Part shown: positions 10,175 through 19,324 of the stretch, piece by piece
Position numbering within the stretch: the first letter of the stretch is position 1
Layout of the letters: the number at the start of each line of letters is the position of its first letter
NCBI RefSeq assembly: GCF_002095385.1
Contig: NZ_MIPP01000006.1
Location: forward strand, 1 to 64,000
Direction: 5' to 3'
Length of the DNA stretch: 64,000 nucleotides
Origin: Pantoea eucrina
Lineage (GTDB): Bacteria; Pseudomonadota; Gammaproteobacteria; Enterobacterales; Enterobacteriaceae
Position numbers and translations under genes: made by a program
The notes under the pieces: generated by a model
The model's input: the letters and a program-made list of their open reading frames with translations, nothing else
What the model was told of the DNA's origin: nothing
Database searches by the model: none

Positions 10175-11573
10175 CCAGCGTGTCGCAGGCGCTGGCGATC
10201 TCAGCCGGTGTCAGCGCTGCGAAGCCGAGCAGCCAGCCAGGCTGCGGCGCAGCCGCATGGTATAGCGGGGAGAGGCGCGGCAGCAGCAGACCCGCAGCCT
10301 CAGCCTGCTGCGTCAGCGCGGCCTCATTGCCCTGCAGTAGCGCGACAGTCAGTTGCAGACCACCGTTTGCCGGAAGCGGGCGCAGCCACGGCTGCATACG
10401 GCTATGAATCTCTTCCAGAAGCCGGTCGCGCCGGTAGTGATAGAGCTGCCGCATCAGCCGCAAATGGCTGGCAAAATGGCCCTGCTGCAGAAATTCAGCG
10501 GTGATAGCCTGCGGCAGCAGCGCGCTATGCCCATCCAGCACGCTGCGCGCCCGGCCCAGCGGCTCAGTCAGCTGCGGCGGTACCACCATCCACGCCAGGC
10601 GCAGGGAGGGAAACAGGGTTTTGGAAAAGGTCCCCAGCGAGATGACCCTGCTGTCGTGCGTCATGCCCTGCAGCGCCGGAGCAGGCCGATCACCGTAATG
10701 AAATTCGCTGTCGTAATCGTCCTCAATCAGCCAGCTGTTATGCTGCTGCGCCCATGCCAGCCACTCCAGCCGTCGCGGCAGGCTCATTGCTATACCGGTT
10801 GGATAGTGATGCCCGGGCGTCAGGTAAACCAGCCGGGCGCGACCGGAGAGCGGGATCGCGCCGTTTTCATCCAGCGGCATCGCCCGGCAGTGCGCGCCTG
10901 CGGCAAGAAAGGCGTTACGTGCCCCCGGATAGCCAGGATCCTCCAGCCAGACTTCATCGTCCGGATCCAGCAGCAGCAGCGCCAGCAGCTGCAGCGCCTG
11001 CTGCGAGCTGGTCAGGATGATGACCTGTTCCGGACGACAGCGCATACCGCGCGACAGGCTCAGATACTCCGAGACCGCCTCGCGCAGCGGCAGATAGCCG
11101 AGCGGATCGCCGTAGCCCATTACGCGGCTGCCGAGCCGGCGCTGCACATTGCTGCTGATGCGCCGCCACTGCGTATGCGGGAAAGCCCGTAAATCGGGCG
11201 ATCCGGCGGCAAACGCGGCGGGGAAGGGCGGATCCTGACAGCCGCCGGTCGCCAGCAGCTGCAGGCCACGCTGCGAGAAGTGCGGTGCCCGGCGGGTTGA
11301 CGGCGTATCTGGCGGCGGAGCCAGCGTAATCGCGACAAAAGTACCGCGTCCGGTGTGGCGCTGCAGATAACCTTCGCTTTCCAGCTGCGCGTAGGCCGCT
11401 TCCGCGGTTACGCGCGCGACTGACAGCTCTGCGGCCAGCTGACGGCTGGAGGGAAGCTTCTCACCGTGGCGCAGCTGGCCGCTGACGATCGCCTGCCGCA
11501 GGGCGCGACAGAGGCGCTCGCGTCGTCCACCCTGCGCCTGCTGCTGAAAAAGCGTGGTCAGTTCCTGATACAT
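10137..11573 (-). CDS. MocR-type GntR/aminotransferase regulator (PdxR-like)
   Basis: A 478-residue fusion of an N-terminal GntR winged helix (about 12-80; [34 protein letters not shown]) to a fold-type I aminotransferase domain (from about 115). The PLP lysine sits in [17 protein letters not shown], and the [13 protein letters not shown] motif is present. Such proteins bind PLP and a ligand and act as regulators, not enzymes. It is divergent from a rhodanese gene with 86 bases between them, which makes the rhodanese the likely target. PdxR itself controls pyridoxal synthase genes, and none is adjacent here, so I give no symbol. Confidence 0.9.
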   Translation of the reverse strand: MYQELTTLFQQQAQGGRRERLCRALRQAIVSGQLRHGEKLPSSRQLAAELSVARVTAEAAYAQLESEGYLQRHTGRGTFVAITLAPPPDTPSTRRAPHFSQRGLQLLATGGCQDPPFPAAFAAGSPDLRAFPHTQWRRISSNVQRRLGSRVMGYGDPLGYLPLREAVSEYLSLSRGMRCRPEQVIILTSSQQALQLLALLLLDPDDEVWLEDPGYPGARNAFLAAGAHCRAMPLDENGAIPLSGRARLVYLTPGHHYPTGIAMSLPRRLEWLAWAQQHNSWLIEDDYDSEFHYGDRPAPALQGMTHDSRVISLGTFSKTLFPSLRLAWMVVPPQLTEPLGRARSVLDGHSALLPQAITAEFLQQGHFASHLRLMRQLYHYRRDRLLEEIHSRMQPWLRPLPANGGLQLTVALLQGNEAALTQQAEAAGLLLPRLSPLYHAAAPQPGWLLGFAALTPAEIASACDTLVMLLAHGVRSTR

Positions 11574-11576
11574 AAT

Positions 11577-11617
11577 GGTCTTATTACTCTGACAGAAAGG
11601 GTCTCATTGCAGAGACC
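11577..11617. promoter_or_regulatory. repeats between MocR and rhodanese genes
   Basis: Direct repeat GGTCTTATT (11577-11585) and GGTCTCATT (11600-11608), 23 bases apart. The second copy is also the left arm of a perfect inverted repeat, GGTCTC-ATTGCA-GAGACC (11600-11617). Direct repeats are the known target form for several MocR proteins. Binding is inferred. Confidence 0.55.
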
Positions 11618-11659
11618 AATTTGCCGTAAAGTGGGTGCACATCGCAACAGGAGAAGAGT

Positions 11660-12103
11660 ATGTCCGCTGTCTTACACTATCCCGCCGCCAGTGCGGAAGA
11701 GAGTTACGCCTATCTGCAGCAGAAGCTGAGTTATTACACCGATGCCTGGGATCTGGCAGAAGACCTGGCACGCGGCGAGGCTGCCATTGTTGTTTTTGAT
11801 GCCCGCAGCCCTGAACACTATGCTGCAGGACATATCTGCGGTGCGCGTTCGTTTCCTCACCGTACCATCAGCGCACACAGCACGGCGGCGCTCGATCGCA
11901 GCAAGGTCTATATCACCTACTGTGACGGCATTGGCTGCAATGGCTCAACCAAAGCGGCACTAAAACTGGCAGCGCTGGGATTTCAGGTTAAAGAGCTGAT
12001 TGGCGGGCTGGATTTCTGGAAGCGCGACGGACATCCGCTGGCAGGGGGAACCGCCGCGGGAGAGTGGCCACAGCACGGTGCTGCGGCCGGGTGCGGCTGC
12101 TGA
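11660..12103 (+). CDS. rhodanese-like domain protein
   Basis: A 147-residue single-domain rhodanese (sulfurtransferase). Residues about 30-130 hold the fold: VVFDARSPEHYAAGHICGARSFPH (the CH2A-like region) and the active loop YCDGIGCNGSTKAA, whose first Cys is the expected persulfide carrier. The C-terminus ends in GCGC, so two more cysteines are present. The loop is longer than the usual six residues and lacks the arginine of classic thiosulfate sulfurtransferases, so the sulfur donor or acceptor is unclear. It is probably controlled by the divergent MocR regulator. It converges on flk with a one-base gap. Confidence 0.85.
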   Translation: MSAVLHYPAASAEESYAYLQQKLSYYTDAWDLAEDLARGEAAIVVFDARSPEHYAAGHICGARSFPHRTISAHSTAALDRSKVYITYCDGIGCNGSTKAALKLAALGFQVKELIGGLDFWKRDGHPLAGGTAAGEWPQHGAAAGCGC

Positions 12104-12104
12104 C

Positions 12105-13136
12105 TCAGGCCAGCAGCCAGAGCAGAAACAGCACCACACCCACCGCGATGATCAGCGACAGCGCCGGGCGCTGCGCCAGCGGACGCGGCAGGATCTCTGT
12201 AAACGGTGCCCATATAGGCTGTGGCTGGCGCGCACTGTCAGCCAGCGGCAGCGTATCACCACGCTCAGCCCGGCGGCTGAAAAGCTGATTCAGCAGATCC
12301 TGACACTGCGCGGCGGTCAGCACGGTTTGCGGCGTCGCCTGAAAACGCTGCTGGCTGTAATCCTGCAGCAGCTGCTGTTCATCACGATTCAGCGGCTGTT
12401 TCAGCGAGCTTTCCAGCAGCTGCAGCGTGGGTGCGCTGTGCTGCCCCAGCGTCTGGCGTACCTGCAGATACTGCGTCAGCAGCGGAAAGTGCCGCGACGG
12501 CACCGGATCGCCGCTTTTAAGATTCACCAGCTTCAGCGCGTCGGTCAGCAGTTTTACCGGCGACTCGCCGGTCGTGGCCGCCAGCCGCGTCACCTGCTGG
12601 TTCAGCGCCTGCTGCTCCGCCGGCAGCAGCGTGCGATCGGTACTGCGGCTCTGCTGCGGCTGCGGGATCGCCATCTGGCCGTTCTGCAGCATGGTCAGCA
12701 CCTGACGCAGCTGATCCTGGCTCAGCGCACTCAGCACCGTCTGGTTAAACTGCTGGCGGATAAAGTCGCTTACCGCCTGACGGTTGTTGCCCTGCGGCAG
12801 TTTATCCTGCAGCTGCTGGAGCAGCTGGCGCGTGGCGTGACTGTCCTGCACCTGACTCAGGCGACGATTAAGGTGCTGTTCAGCAGCCGGAAAATGGCGC
12901 GACTGAAAGTCAGCATCGCTCTTCACGCCCACTTCATGGCGTACGCCCGCCCACAGCTCAGGCGCTTTCAGGGTGCTGAGAGACATAATGCGTACAATGA
13001 GCCGTTCCAGCGTGGTGCGCTGCGCCGGAGAGAGAGGCTGTTCGCCAGCCGGACCGCCGGGGCGAGCCGGGCCGGAAGCACCGGTAAGCGCAGAACGATC
13101 GCCCGCGGGCACACCGGGACCGCTGAGAGGTTGCAT
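12105..13136 (-). CDS. flk: flagella biosynthesis regulator Flk
   Basis: Flk is an inner-membrane protein with one C-terminal anchor that affects the hook-to-filament secretion switch. The end RPALSLIIAVGVVLFLLWLLA is the single membrane segment. The body matches Flk (SRHFPAAEQHLNRRL, QGNNRQAVSDFIRQQF, AIPQPQQSRSTDRTLLPAE). I place the start at the ATG at 13136 (MQPLSGPGVPAGD), preceded by an AAGGA, giving 343 residues (331 in E. coli). The frame stays open further upstream into tctA, which is not the real protein. In E. coli flk adjoins pdxB; here the tct and eamA/araC units intervene. Confidence 0.92.
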   Translation of the reverse strand: MQPLSGPGVPAGDRSALTGASGPARPGGPAGEQPLSPAQRTTLERLIVRIMSLSTLKAPELWAGVRHEVGVKSDADFQSRHFPAAEQHLNRRLSQVQDSHATRQLLQQLQDKLPQGNNRQAVSDFIRQQFNQTVLSALSQDQLRQVLTMLQNGQMAIPQPQQSRSTDRTLLPAEQQALNQQVTRLAATTGESPVKLLTDALKLVNLKSGDPVPSRHFPLLTQYLQVRQTLGQHSAPTLQLLESSLKQPLNRDEQQLLQDYSQQRFQATPQTVLTAAQCQDLLNQLFSRRAERGDTLPLADSARQPQPIWAPFTEILPRPLAQRPALSLIIAVGVVLFLLWLLA

Positions 13137-13196
13137 GGCGGAATCCTTGAAAAACGAGTCAGATCCGGGTGCGCCGGAAAAAGAGGGGCATATGAT

Positions 13197-13227
13197 AGCA
13201 AAAGCCCCCGGGAAATCCACGGGGGCT
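13197..13227 (-). terminator. tctCBA terminator
   Basis: On the minus strand an 8-bp stem AGCCCCCG/CGGGGGCT (13203-13227) is followed by TTTTGCT. It lies just past the tctA stop and before flk. Confidence 0.75.
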
Positions 13228-13255
13228 GGTATCAGAAAAGCGAGAAGATGCGGAT

Positions 13256-14764
13256 TTATTCCGCCTCTGCCGCTCTGAAGCGGCTGCGACGCCAGCGTTT
13301 CCAGACGAATGGCACCACCAGGACTGCGACCGCCAGCACCAGCAGCACTTTGCAGATGAGACTCTCCCACAGAATAGGCAGGTTGCCGTTACTGATTGAG
13401 AGCGCACGGCGCAGGTTCTGCTCCAGCATTTCCCCCAGCACAAAGCCGAGGATCAGCGGCGACATCGGGAAATCCATCTTGCGCAGGATATAGCCGAAGA
13501 TGCCTAATCCCACCATCAGCAGCAGGTCGAAGGTTGTGCTGTGCACCGCATACACGCCGACGGCGGAAATGGCGGCGATTGCAGGTACCAGGAACCAGAG
13601 CGGGATGGTCAGCATACGGGCAAAGATATTGATCATCGGGATATTCATGATCAGCAGCATCACGTTGCCGATCAGCAGTGCGGCAATCAGGCCCCAGACA
13701 ATGTCAGGCTGTTCGATAAACATCGCCGGACCCGGCGTAATGTTATAAAGCGTCAGCGCGCCTACCATCACCGCCGTGGTACCGGAACCCGGAATGCCCA
13801 GCGTCAGCATCGGAATAAATGATCCACACGCCGAGGCATTATTTGCTGCTTCCGGTGCTGCCACGCCGCGAATATCCCCCTTGCCGAACTGGTCACTGCC
13901 GCTAATCTTCTTCTCCGTCATATAGGCGATAGCGCTGGCGATAGTGGCACCCGCACCCGGCAGCACGCCAACGAAAAAGCCCAGAAAGGAGGAGCGCAGC
14001 GTGGCGCCGGTTGCCTGGGCCGCTTCTTTCATATTGAACATCATGCGGCCGCTGGCGCGTGCGACTTTCTTGCCCCCGCTGGTGGACTCCAGCATCAGCA
14101 AAATTTCGCTGACCGAGAACAGGCCAATCACCACCACCACAAACTGAATGCCGTCGGAAAGGTGAATGCTGTCGAAGGTAAAACGATAAACACCGGTATT
14201 CGCATCGACGCCCACGGTAGCCATGCTCAGACCGATCAGGGCGGCCAGAAACGATTTCAGCGGGTTGTGGCTCATCATGCTGCCGAGGCAGGCGATGGCA
14301 AACACCATCAGGGCAAAATATTCCGCCGGACCAAATGCCAGCGACCAGTTTGCCAGAATCGGGGCAAACAGAATGATGCCGATGATGGCGATGGTGGAGC
14401 CAACAAACGAGCTAACGGCGGAGATAGAGAGCGCTACGCCCGCTTTACCCTGCTGCGCCATCGGATAGCCATCCAGTGCGGTCATGATAGCACCTGCGTC
14501 ACCCGGCACATTCAGCAGAATTGAAGAGATACGTCCGCCATATTCACAGCCGATATAGACAGTAGCCAGCAGGATCAGCGCTGATTCAGCCGGCAGGTGC
14601 AGAGCAAACGCCAGCGGCATCAGGATCGCCACGCCGTTAATCGGGCCCAGCCCCGGCAGTAAGCCGACAATGGTGCCGATAAAGCAGCCGATCAGGGCGA
14701 TCATCAGGTTCTCCGGCGTCATAGCGACGGCGAAGCCCTGCATCAGAAAAGACCAGGTATCCAT
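13256..14764 (-). CDS. tctA: tripartite tricarboxylate transporter large membrane subunit TctA
   Basis: TctA is the large membrane subunit (about twelve helices) of the TctABC secondary transporter for citrate-type tricarboxylates. The family signature is present near the N-terminus ([21 protein letters not shown]) and again in the second half ([20 protein letters not shown]). Length 502 fits the family. It is the last gene of tctCBA, 12 bases after tctB, and ends at a terminator. TctC and the divergent TctDE system make tricarboxylates the likely substrate, but such transporters vary in ligand. Confidence 0.95.
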   Translation of the reverse strand: MDTWSFLMQGFAVAMTPENLMIALIGCFIGTIVGLLPGLGPINGVAILMPLAFALHLPAESALILLATVYIGCEYGGRISSILLNVPGDAGAIMTALDGYPMAQQGKAGVALSISAVSSFVGSTIAIIGIILFAPILANWSLAFGPAEYFALMVFAIACLGSMMSHNPLKSFLAALIGLSMATVGVDANTGVYRFTFDSIHLSDGIQFVVVVIGLFSVSEILLMLESTSGGKKVARASGRMMFNMKEAAQATGATLRSSFLGFFVGVLPGAGATIASAIAYMTEKKISGSDQFGKGDIRGVAAPEAANNASACGSFIPMLTLGIPGSGTTAVMVGALTLYNITPGPAMFIEQPDIVWGLIAALLIGNVMLLIMNIPMINIFARMLTIPLWFLVPAIAAISAVGVYAVHSTTFDLLLMVGLGIFGYILRKMDFPMSPLILGFVLGEMLEQNLRRALSISNGNLPILWESLICKVLLVLAVAVLVVPFVWKRWRRSRFRAAEAE

Positions 14765-14776
14765 TATTGACTCCTG

Positions 14777-15208
14777 TTAACTCAGCCAGCTGCCCATCGG
14801 CAGCGTTACGTCAAGCAGCCGGTCGAAGGCGTAAAACAGCGCCACGCCCATCACCACGCCAGAGATCGCCGCCGCCCACCAGCGCGCACCAAACAGCAGG
14901 CCGATACCAAAGGTCAGCAGGGTCGTGCAGAGCGGAAAGCCCAGATGTTCGAACTGCCAGCCATACGCCATCAGCAGAATGCACAGGACAATCAGTTTTT
15001 TAAACGTGGTGGCTGAGGGCCACTGTATGACATCAGGCTTGCGCAGCAGCATCATGACGGCGCAGATCGCCATCAGCCCGAGCAGCAGCAGCGGGAAAGG
15101 GCGCGGACCGACCGGCTCATAGCTATATTCACTCTGGATCTGCCAGCCGATAAACAGGCCGGCAATACAGAGCGCCAGCCAGACGGCGGCAAAAATACGA
15201 TCGCTCAT
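14777..15208 (-). CDS. tctB: tripartite tricarboxylate transporter small membrane subunit TctB
   Basis: A 143-residue protein with four hydrophobic segments (IFAAVWLALCIAGLFIGW, FPLLLLGLMAICAVMMLL, LIVLCILLMAYGW, and the paired LLTFGIGLLFGARWWAAAIS region), the layout of TctB small subunits. The family diverges strongly in sequence, so assignment leans on size, topology and position between tctC and tctA. It lies 11 bases after tctC and 12 before tctA, clearly one operon. Confidence 0.9.
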   Translation of the reverse strand: MSDRIFAAVWLALCIAGLFIGWQIQSEYSYEPVGPRPFPLLLLGLMAICAVMMLLRKPDVIQWPSATTFKKLIVLCILLMAYGWQFEHLGFPLCTTLLTFGIGLLFGARWWAAAISGVVMGVALFYAFDRLLDVTLPMGSWLS

Positions 15209-15219
15209 TATCGCCTCCG

Positions 15220-16197
15220 CTATTTCGCCAGCCCGAACGATTTCGCTTTTTCACGATAGTCAGCGACCTGTTTTTTCACGTAAGCATCCAGCTCGCTGCC
15301 AAACATGTTGAATTCAAACAGGCCGCGCGCGTCGCGCTGCTGCTGAAACTCTTTGGTGGCAACCAGTTTTTTAAACGAATCTTCCCACCACTGGTACTCC
15401 GCATCGCTGACTTTAGGACCCAGGTAATAACCCCGGATCACCGGCCATTCAACGTCAAAGCCCTGCTCTTTAGCGGTGGGGATATCGGCCAGATTTCCCG
15501 GCAGACGTTTGTCGCTCATCACCGCCAGCACGCGCATTTTGCCGCCCTGCAGGTGTGGCACCATTTCACTCATATCACCGGACACCACCTGAATATGGTT
15601 GCCAAGCAGCGCGGTCACCGGCTCGCCGCCACCTTCAAAGGCGACATAGCGCATTTTGCGCGGATCGATACCGGCTTCACGCGCCAGCAGCGCGGTTTTC
15701 ATCCAGTCCTGACTGCCGATGGAGGCGCCGGCGCCTACGACGACTTTATTAGGATCGTTTTTCATCGCCTCCATCAGCTCGCCCAGCGTTTTCCACGGCG
15801 CGTCGGCGCGTACCGCCACCATGCCGTAGTCAGTGCCGACGGCGGCCAGCCACTTCACGTCGTCCACGGAATAGCGGCCAAATTTGCCCTGTGACAGATT
15901 AAGCAGCGACCCGCCGGAGAAGGCTACCAGCGTACCCGCTTCGGCCGGGCGCTGCGCAATGATGGCGTTATAGGCCACTGCGCCGACGCCGCCTGGCATG
16001 TAGGTTACGCGCATGGGCGAGGTGAGCTGGCCGGTCTCCTGCATCGAGACCTGGATCAGCTTACAGGTCAGGTCAAAACCGCCACCGGGTTTGGCCGGGG
16101 CGATACACTCGGTGCGCTGTGGTACCTCTGCCAGCGCAGAGGTTACTGAAAAAGCCAGCAGGGATGAGGCGAGGACGAGAAGGCCTGTTTTTTTCAT
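15220..16197 (-). CDS. tctC: tricarboxylate-binding periplasmic protein TctC
   Basis: This is the periplasmic binding protein (Bug/TctC family) of the Tct transporter. A clear signal peptide is followed by mature EVPQRTECIAPAKPGGGFDLTCK, the binding-cleft segment of the family. Further family segments are VGAGASIGSQDWMKTALL and LGNHIQVVSGDMSEMVPHLQGGKMRVLAV. Length 325. It is first in tctCBA and divergent from tctD, with 120 bases between the starts. That region holds the likely TctD binding repeats. Confidence 0.94.
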   Translation of the reverse strand: MKKTGLLVLASSLLAFSVTSALAEVPQRTECIAPAKPGGGFDLTCKLIQVSMQETGQLTSPMRVTYMPGGVGAVAYNAIIAQRPAEAGTLVAFSGGSLLNLSQGKFGRYSVDDVKWLAAVGTDYGMVAVRADAPWKTLGELMEAMKNDPNKVVVGAGASIGSQDWMKTALLAREAGIDPRKMRYVAFEGGGEPVTALLGNHIQVVSGDMSEMVPHLQGGKMRVLAVMSDKRLPGNLADIPTAKEQGFDVEWPVIRGYYLGPKVSDAEYQWWEDSFKKLVATKEFQQQRDARGLFEFNMFGSELDAYVKKQVADYREKAKSFGLAK

Positions 16198-16270
16198 GGT
16201 TCGCTCCAGTCATTCTTCCAGATTGTGATTGCTACCGAATATTTTCGGTTGCTGAATTGTTAAAGGAGTA

Positions 16271-16289
16271 ACCTTTCATTTACCTTTCA
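16271..16289. promoter_or_regulatory. candidate TctD binding repeats
   Basis: Two exact copies of ACCTTTCA (16271-16278 and 16282-16289) spaced 11 bases start to start, in the tctC-tctD divergent region. Direct repeats with a period near one helical turn are the usual target of OmpR/PhoB-type regulators such as TctD. Confidence 0.6.
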
Positions 16290-16317
16290 GCTATCAGCAA
16301 AAATGACAGGATGTGAT

Positions 16318-16988
16318 ATGCGTCTCTTACTGGTGGAAGACACCACTGAACTGGCCTCATGGCTGCAAAAGGCGCTCACACAAAAAGGGTTTGCTGTCGA
16401 CTGGGTCGCGGACGGGCTGGCCGCCGATCATATATTGCAAAGTGAGGACTACGCGCTGGTGGTGCTGGATGTGTCACTGCCACGGCTGGATGGCCTGGCA
16501 GTACTGGCGCGGCTGCGCAAACGCGGACAGAACGTGCCGGTGCTGCTGCTGACGGCACAAAGTACGCTGGCGCAGCGGGTACAGGGCTTAAACGGCGGCG
16601 CCGACGACTACCTGACCAAGCCGTTTGAGCTGGATGAGCTGGATGCGCGGCTGCGCGCGCTGCTGCGCCGCAGCCACGGGCAGACGGCGCAGACGCAGCG
16701 GCTTGGACAGCTGGAACGCGATAGCGAAGGCTATTTCCTGCTGAATCATAAACCGCTGTCGCTGACGCCGCGCGAATCGAGCGTGCTCTCCACGCTGATG
16801 CAGCGGCCGGGACGACCGGTATCGCGCCAGCATCTTTATGAGCAGACGTTTACGCTGGCCGACGACGCCAGCCCGGAGAGCATTGAGCTTTATGTGCATC
16901 GGGTGCGCAAAAAGCTCTCCGCAGCGACGTGGTGATTGTGACCCTGCGCGGGCTCGGCTACAGCCTGGAGCAGCAGCCGTGCGACTGA
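16318..16988 (+). CDS. tctD: response regulator TctD (frameshifted near the 3' end)
   Basis: TctD is an OmpR-type response regulator that activates tctCBA. The receiver domain (1-115) has the acidic pair in VEDTTE, the phosphoacceptor Asp in LVVLDVSLPRLDG (about residue 51) and the conserved Lys in DDYLTKPFELDEL. A winged-helix DNA-binding domain follows (LTPRESSVLSTLMQRPG, ESIELYVHRVRKK). The frame breaks at about 16921, where one G of GG seems lost. Repaired, it continues GSDVVIVTLRGLGYSLE to a TGA at 16986-16988, 223 residues. The ATG at 16318 has AGGA six bases before it; an upstream in-frame ATG at 16303 is less likely. If the shift is real, the wing is lost. Confidence 0.9.
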
Positions 16989-18355
16989 TGCACTCGCTGC
17001 GCGGTGAACTGCTGCTGTGGCTGGGCGTACCGCTGCTGCTGCTGTGGGCGCTCTCGGTCTATACCCATTATCAGAGCGCGCTGCAGGCAGCAAACCAGGC
17101 CTACGACCGTTCACTGCTGGCGTCAGCCCGTACCGTGGCGGAAAGGCTGGTGGTACGTCAGCGCCATCTGGAGGTTGATGTGCCCTGGGTAGTGCTGGAC
17201 AGTTTTGAGCGTAATATGAACGACCAGCTCTTCTATCAGGTTATTTCCCCGCAGGGAAATACGCTCTCCGGCTATCCCGATCTGCCGCTGCTGCCGCGTA
17301 ACGCGCCGCTCTCTGAGGCTTACCCGGCGCTGGTGCACTTTTATGACGCGCACTACCGCAGGCAGCCGATTCGGGTGGCGGCGCTATGGCAGCCGGTGAA
17401 TGAAGAGGGGGTAGAAGGCATGGCGCTGGTGCTGGTGGCGGAAACGCTGAACTCCCGGCACGCCTTTGCCGACAGCCTGCTGCGTACGGCGCTGATCAGC
17501 CAGAGTTTCCTGGTGCTGATCACGCTGCTGCTGGCGGGGATGCTGCTGCGCCGGGTGCTGCGGCCGCTGCGCCGGCTGTCGCGGATTATGCTGCGCCGTG
17601 CGCCAGGGGAGCTGACGCCCTTGCCGTCGCTAGTACCCTGGTCAGAACTGCAGCCGCTGATTGTGGCATTTAACCGGCATCTGGAGCGGCTGCGCGGGCT
17701 GCTGGCGCGGCAGGAGCGCTTCAGCGCCGATGTGTCGCACCAGCTGCGTACGCCGCTGACCATTTTGAAAACCCAGGTCAGCGTGGCGCTCAGCAGTGAC
17801 GATCCGCAGCAGTGGCGTGAGAGCCTGCAGGGCATGCGCCACACGCTGAACGATACCGTAGAGCTGACTGACCGGCTGCTGCAGCTGGCGCAGATCAAGG
17901 CGCGCCACGGCGAAGATAAACCCTTTACCCGCGTTGATCTCAGTCAGATTGTGCAGCAGGCGTGCCTGAGCGGCTATACCGCCGCGCGGCACAAGCAGAT
18001 TGATTTAGGTTTCGAGGGCGAAGAGGCGTGTCGCGTACAGGGAGACGCGCTGCTGCTGGCTGAACTGTGCGCCAACCTGCTGGATAATGCGATTAAATAT
18101 ACGCCGGCGCAGGGAACGGTAACGGCACGGCTGCAGGGGCATCAGCTGGAGATTGAAGACAGCGGCCCCGGTATAGACGCTGCGCAGCAGCAGCAGGCGC
18201 TCCAGCCGTTTGCACGTCTCGATCCCAGCGGGCAGCCTGGTGCGGGTATCGGGCTGGCGCTGGTGAAAGATATCTGCGCCTGGCACGGCGCGCGGCTGCG
18301 TCTCGATCGCAGCCCGCAGCTGGGCGGACTGCGGGTCACCGTCAGCTTTCCCTGA
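16979..18355 (+). CDS. tctE: sensor histidine kinase TctE
   Basis: This is the membrane kinase partner of TctD. Topology is a first membrane helix (LLLWLGVPLLLLWALSVYTHY), a periplasmic loop of about 130 residues, a second helix (LVLITLLLAGMLL), a linker, then HisKA with the phosphorylated His in FSADVSHQLRTPLTILKTQ. The ATPase boxes are N (ELCANLLDNAIKYTPAQG), G1 (IEDSGPGID) and G2 (GAGIGLALVKDI). I prefer the GTG at 16979, eight bases after a GGAG, giving 458 residues; an ATG at 16988 is the alternative. It overlaps the repaired tctD end, so the two are cotranslated. It converges on eamA with a 14-base overlap. Confidence 0.93.
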   Translation: MRLMHSLRGELLLWLGVPLLLLWALSVYTHYQSALQAANQAYDRSLLASARTVAERLVVRQRHLEVDVPWVVLDSFERNMNDQLFYQVISPQGNTLSGYPDLPLLPRNAPLSEAYPALVHFYDAHYRRQPIRVAALWQPVNEEGVEGMALVLVAETLNSRHAFADSLLRTALISQSFLVLITLLLAGMLLRRVLRPLRRLSRIMLRRAPGELTPLPSLVPWSELQPLIVAFNRHLERLRGLLARQERFSADVSHQLRTPLTILKTQVSVALSSDDPQQWRESLQGMRHTLNDTVELTDRLLQLAQIKARHGEDKPFTRVDLSQIVQQACLSGYTAARHKQIDLGFEGEEACRVQGDALLLAELCANLLDNAIKYTPAQGTVTARLQGHQLEIEDSGPGIDAAQQQQALQPFARLDPSGQPGAGIGLALVKDICAWHGARLRLDRSPQLGGLRVTVSFP

Positions 18356-19231
18356 TGGCCGGCTGGCGCAGCGGCGTTTTCAGCCGCTGCGCCAGGATCA
18401 CGCCGGTAAGCGTAATACCGCCGCCAATCCAGTGATAGCTGTGCAGCTGCTCATGCAGAAACAGCACCGCAATAAGCGCTGTAAATACCGGCACCACGTT
18501 CATAAAGATACTGGTGGTGCTGGCACCCAGCCGCTGCACGCCAAGGATCCACAAAAAGGGCGCCACGATCGAGGCAAACAGCCCGGCAAACAGCACCAGC
18601 GGCAGGTTCTGCTGCGTCAGCGCGACCTCCGGCGCGAGCAGAAAGCCCGGCAGCAGCAGCACAACACCGAAGAAAATCTGCACATAGAGCTTTGCCAGGT
18701 GGGGAGCGGGATCGCCCAGCGTTTGGTCAGCACGCCATAGAGCGCATAAGAGGTGGAGGCCGCCAGCATCATGACTTCGCCATTGCCGGGTCGCTGCGCC
18801 AGCAGCTGAGCCGGGTTGCCGCCGCTGACCAGCCAGACCAGCCCGATAAACGAGAGAATACCGCCCAGCAGAATACCGCGCGTGGGAGCCAGACGCAGCA
18901 CCAGCAGGCTGAGCAGAATCGTCAGCAGCGGAATGGTGGCGCCCAGTATGCCCATCATCACCGCCGACACGCTATGCGCCGCATAGTAGGCAAGGCTCTG
19001 ATAGAGCACCATGCCAAGCAGCCCCAGCAGCAGCAGCTGGCCGAGGTGGCCTTTTATGGTGCGCCGATGCCGCCATACGCCGGGCAGGCAGAACGGTGTC
19101 AGCACCAGCAGCGCCAGCAGCCAGCGATAAAATGAGATAGCGGCGGGATCGATAGCGTCAGCCGAAAGTTTGCTGACGATGGTGTTGACTGACCAGATCA
19201 GCACCGCAATGAGCGGAAACAGCAGATTCAT
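18342..19231 (-). CDS. EamA-family (DMT) transporter, frameshifted
   Basis: A drug/metabolite transporter with two EamA repeats and ten predicted helices. The N-terminal repeat begins LIAVLIWSVNTIVSKLSADAI and the second covers FFGVVLLLPGF to GGGITLTGVILAQRL. The reading frame breaks at about 18689-18691, where one C of a CC seems missing. Adding one base joins LPTWQS to YVQIFFGVVLLL and gives about 296 residues, the normal size. Substrates of such carriers range from amino acids to small metabolites and none can be named here. An AraC-type regulator is transcribed divergently 93 bases away and probably controls it. Confidence 0.87.
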
Positions 19232-19265
19232 AACAGGCTCCGTAAAAAAGTGCCGCCAGCATACG

Positions 19266-19322
19266 TTTGACCGGTTTAAAACAGATAGTTAAAATCGGAC
19301 AATATTTGTTAATGACCGGACA
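19266..19322. promoter_or_regulatory. repeats between eamA and araC-type genes
   Basis: CGGACA occurs at 19296-19301 and 19317-19322, exactly 21 bases apart, the usual spacing of AraC-type half-sites. TGACCGG also occurs twice (19268-19274 and 19313-19319). These are candidate operators for the divergent pair. Confidence 0.45.
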
Positions 19323-19324
19323 GA

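Noticed and set aside
12000..13493. 497-codon open frame on the plus strand, antisense to flk and the end of tctA
   Set aside because: Composition is the Arg/Gln/Leu-rich pattern of a shadow frame in GC-rich DNA; the minus strand encodes recognisable Flk and TctA.
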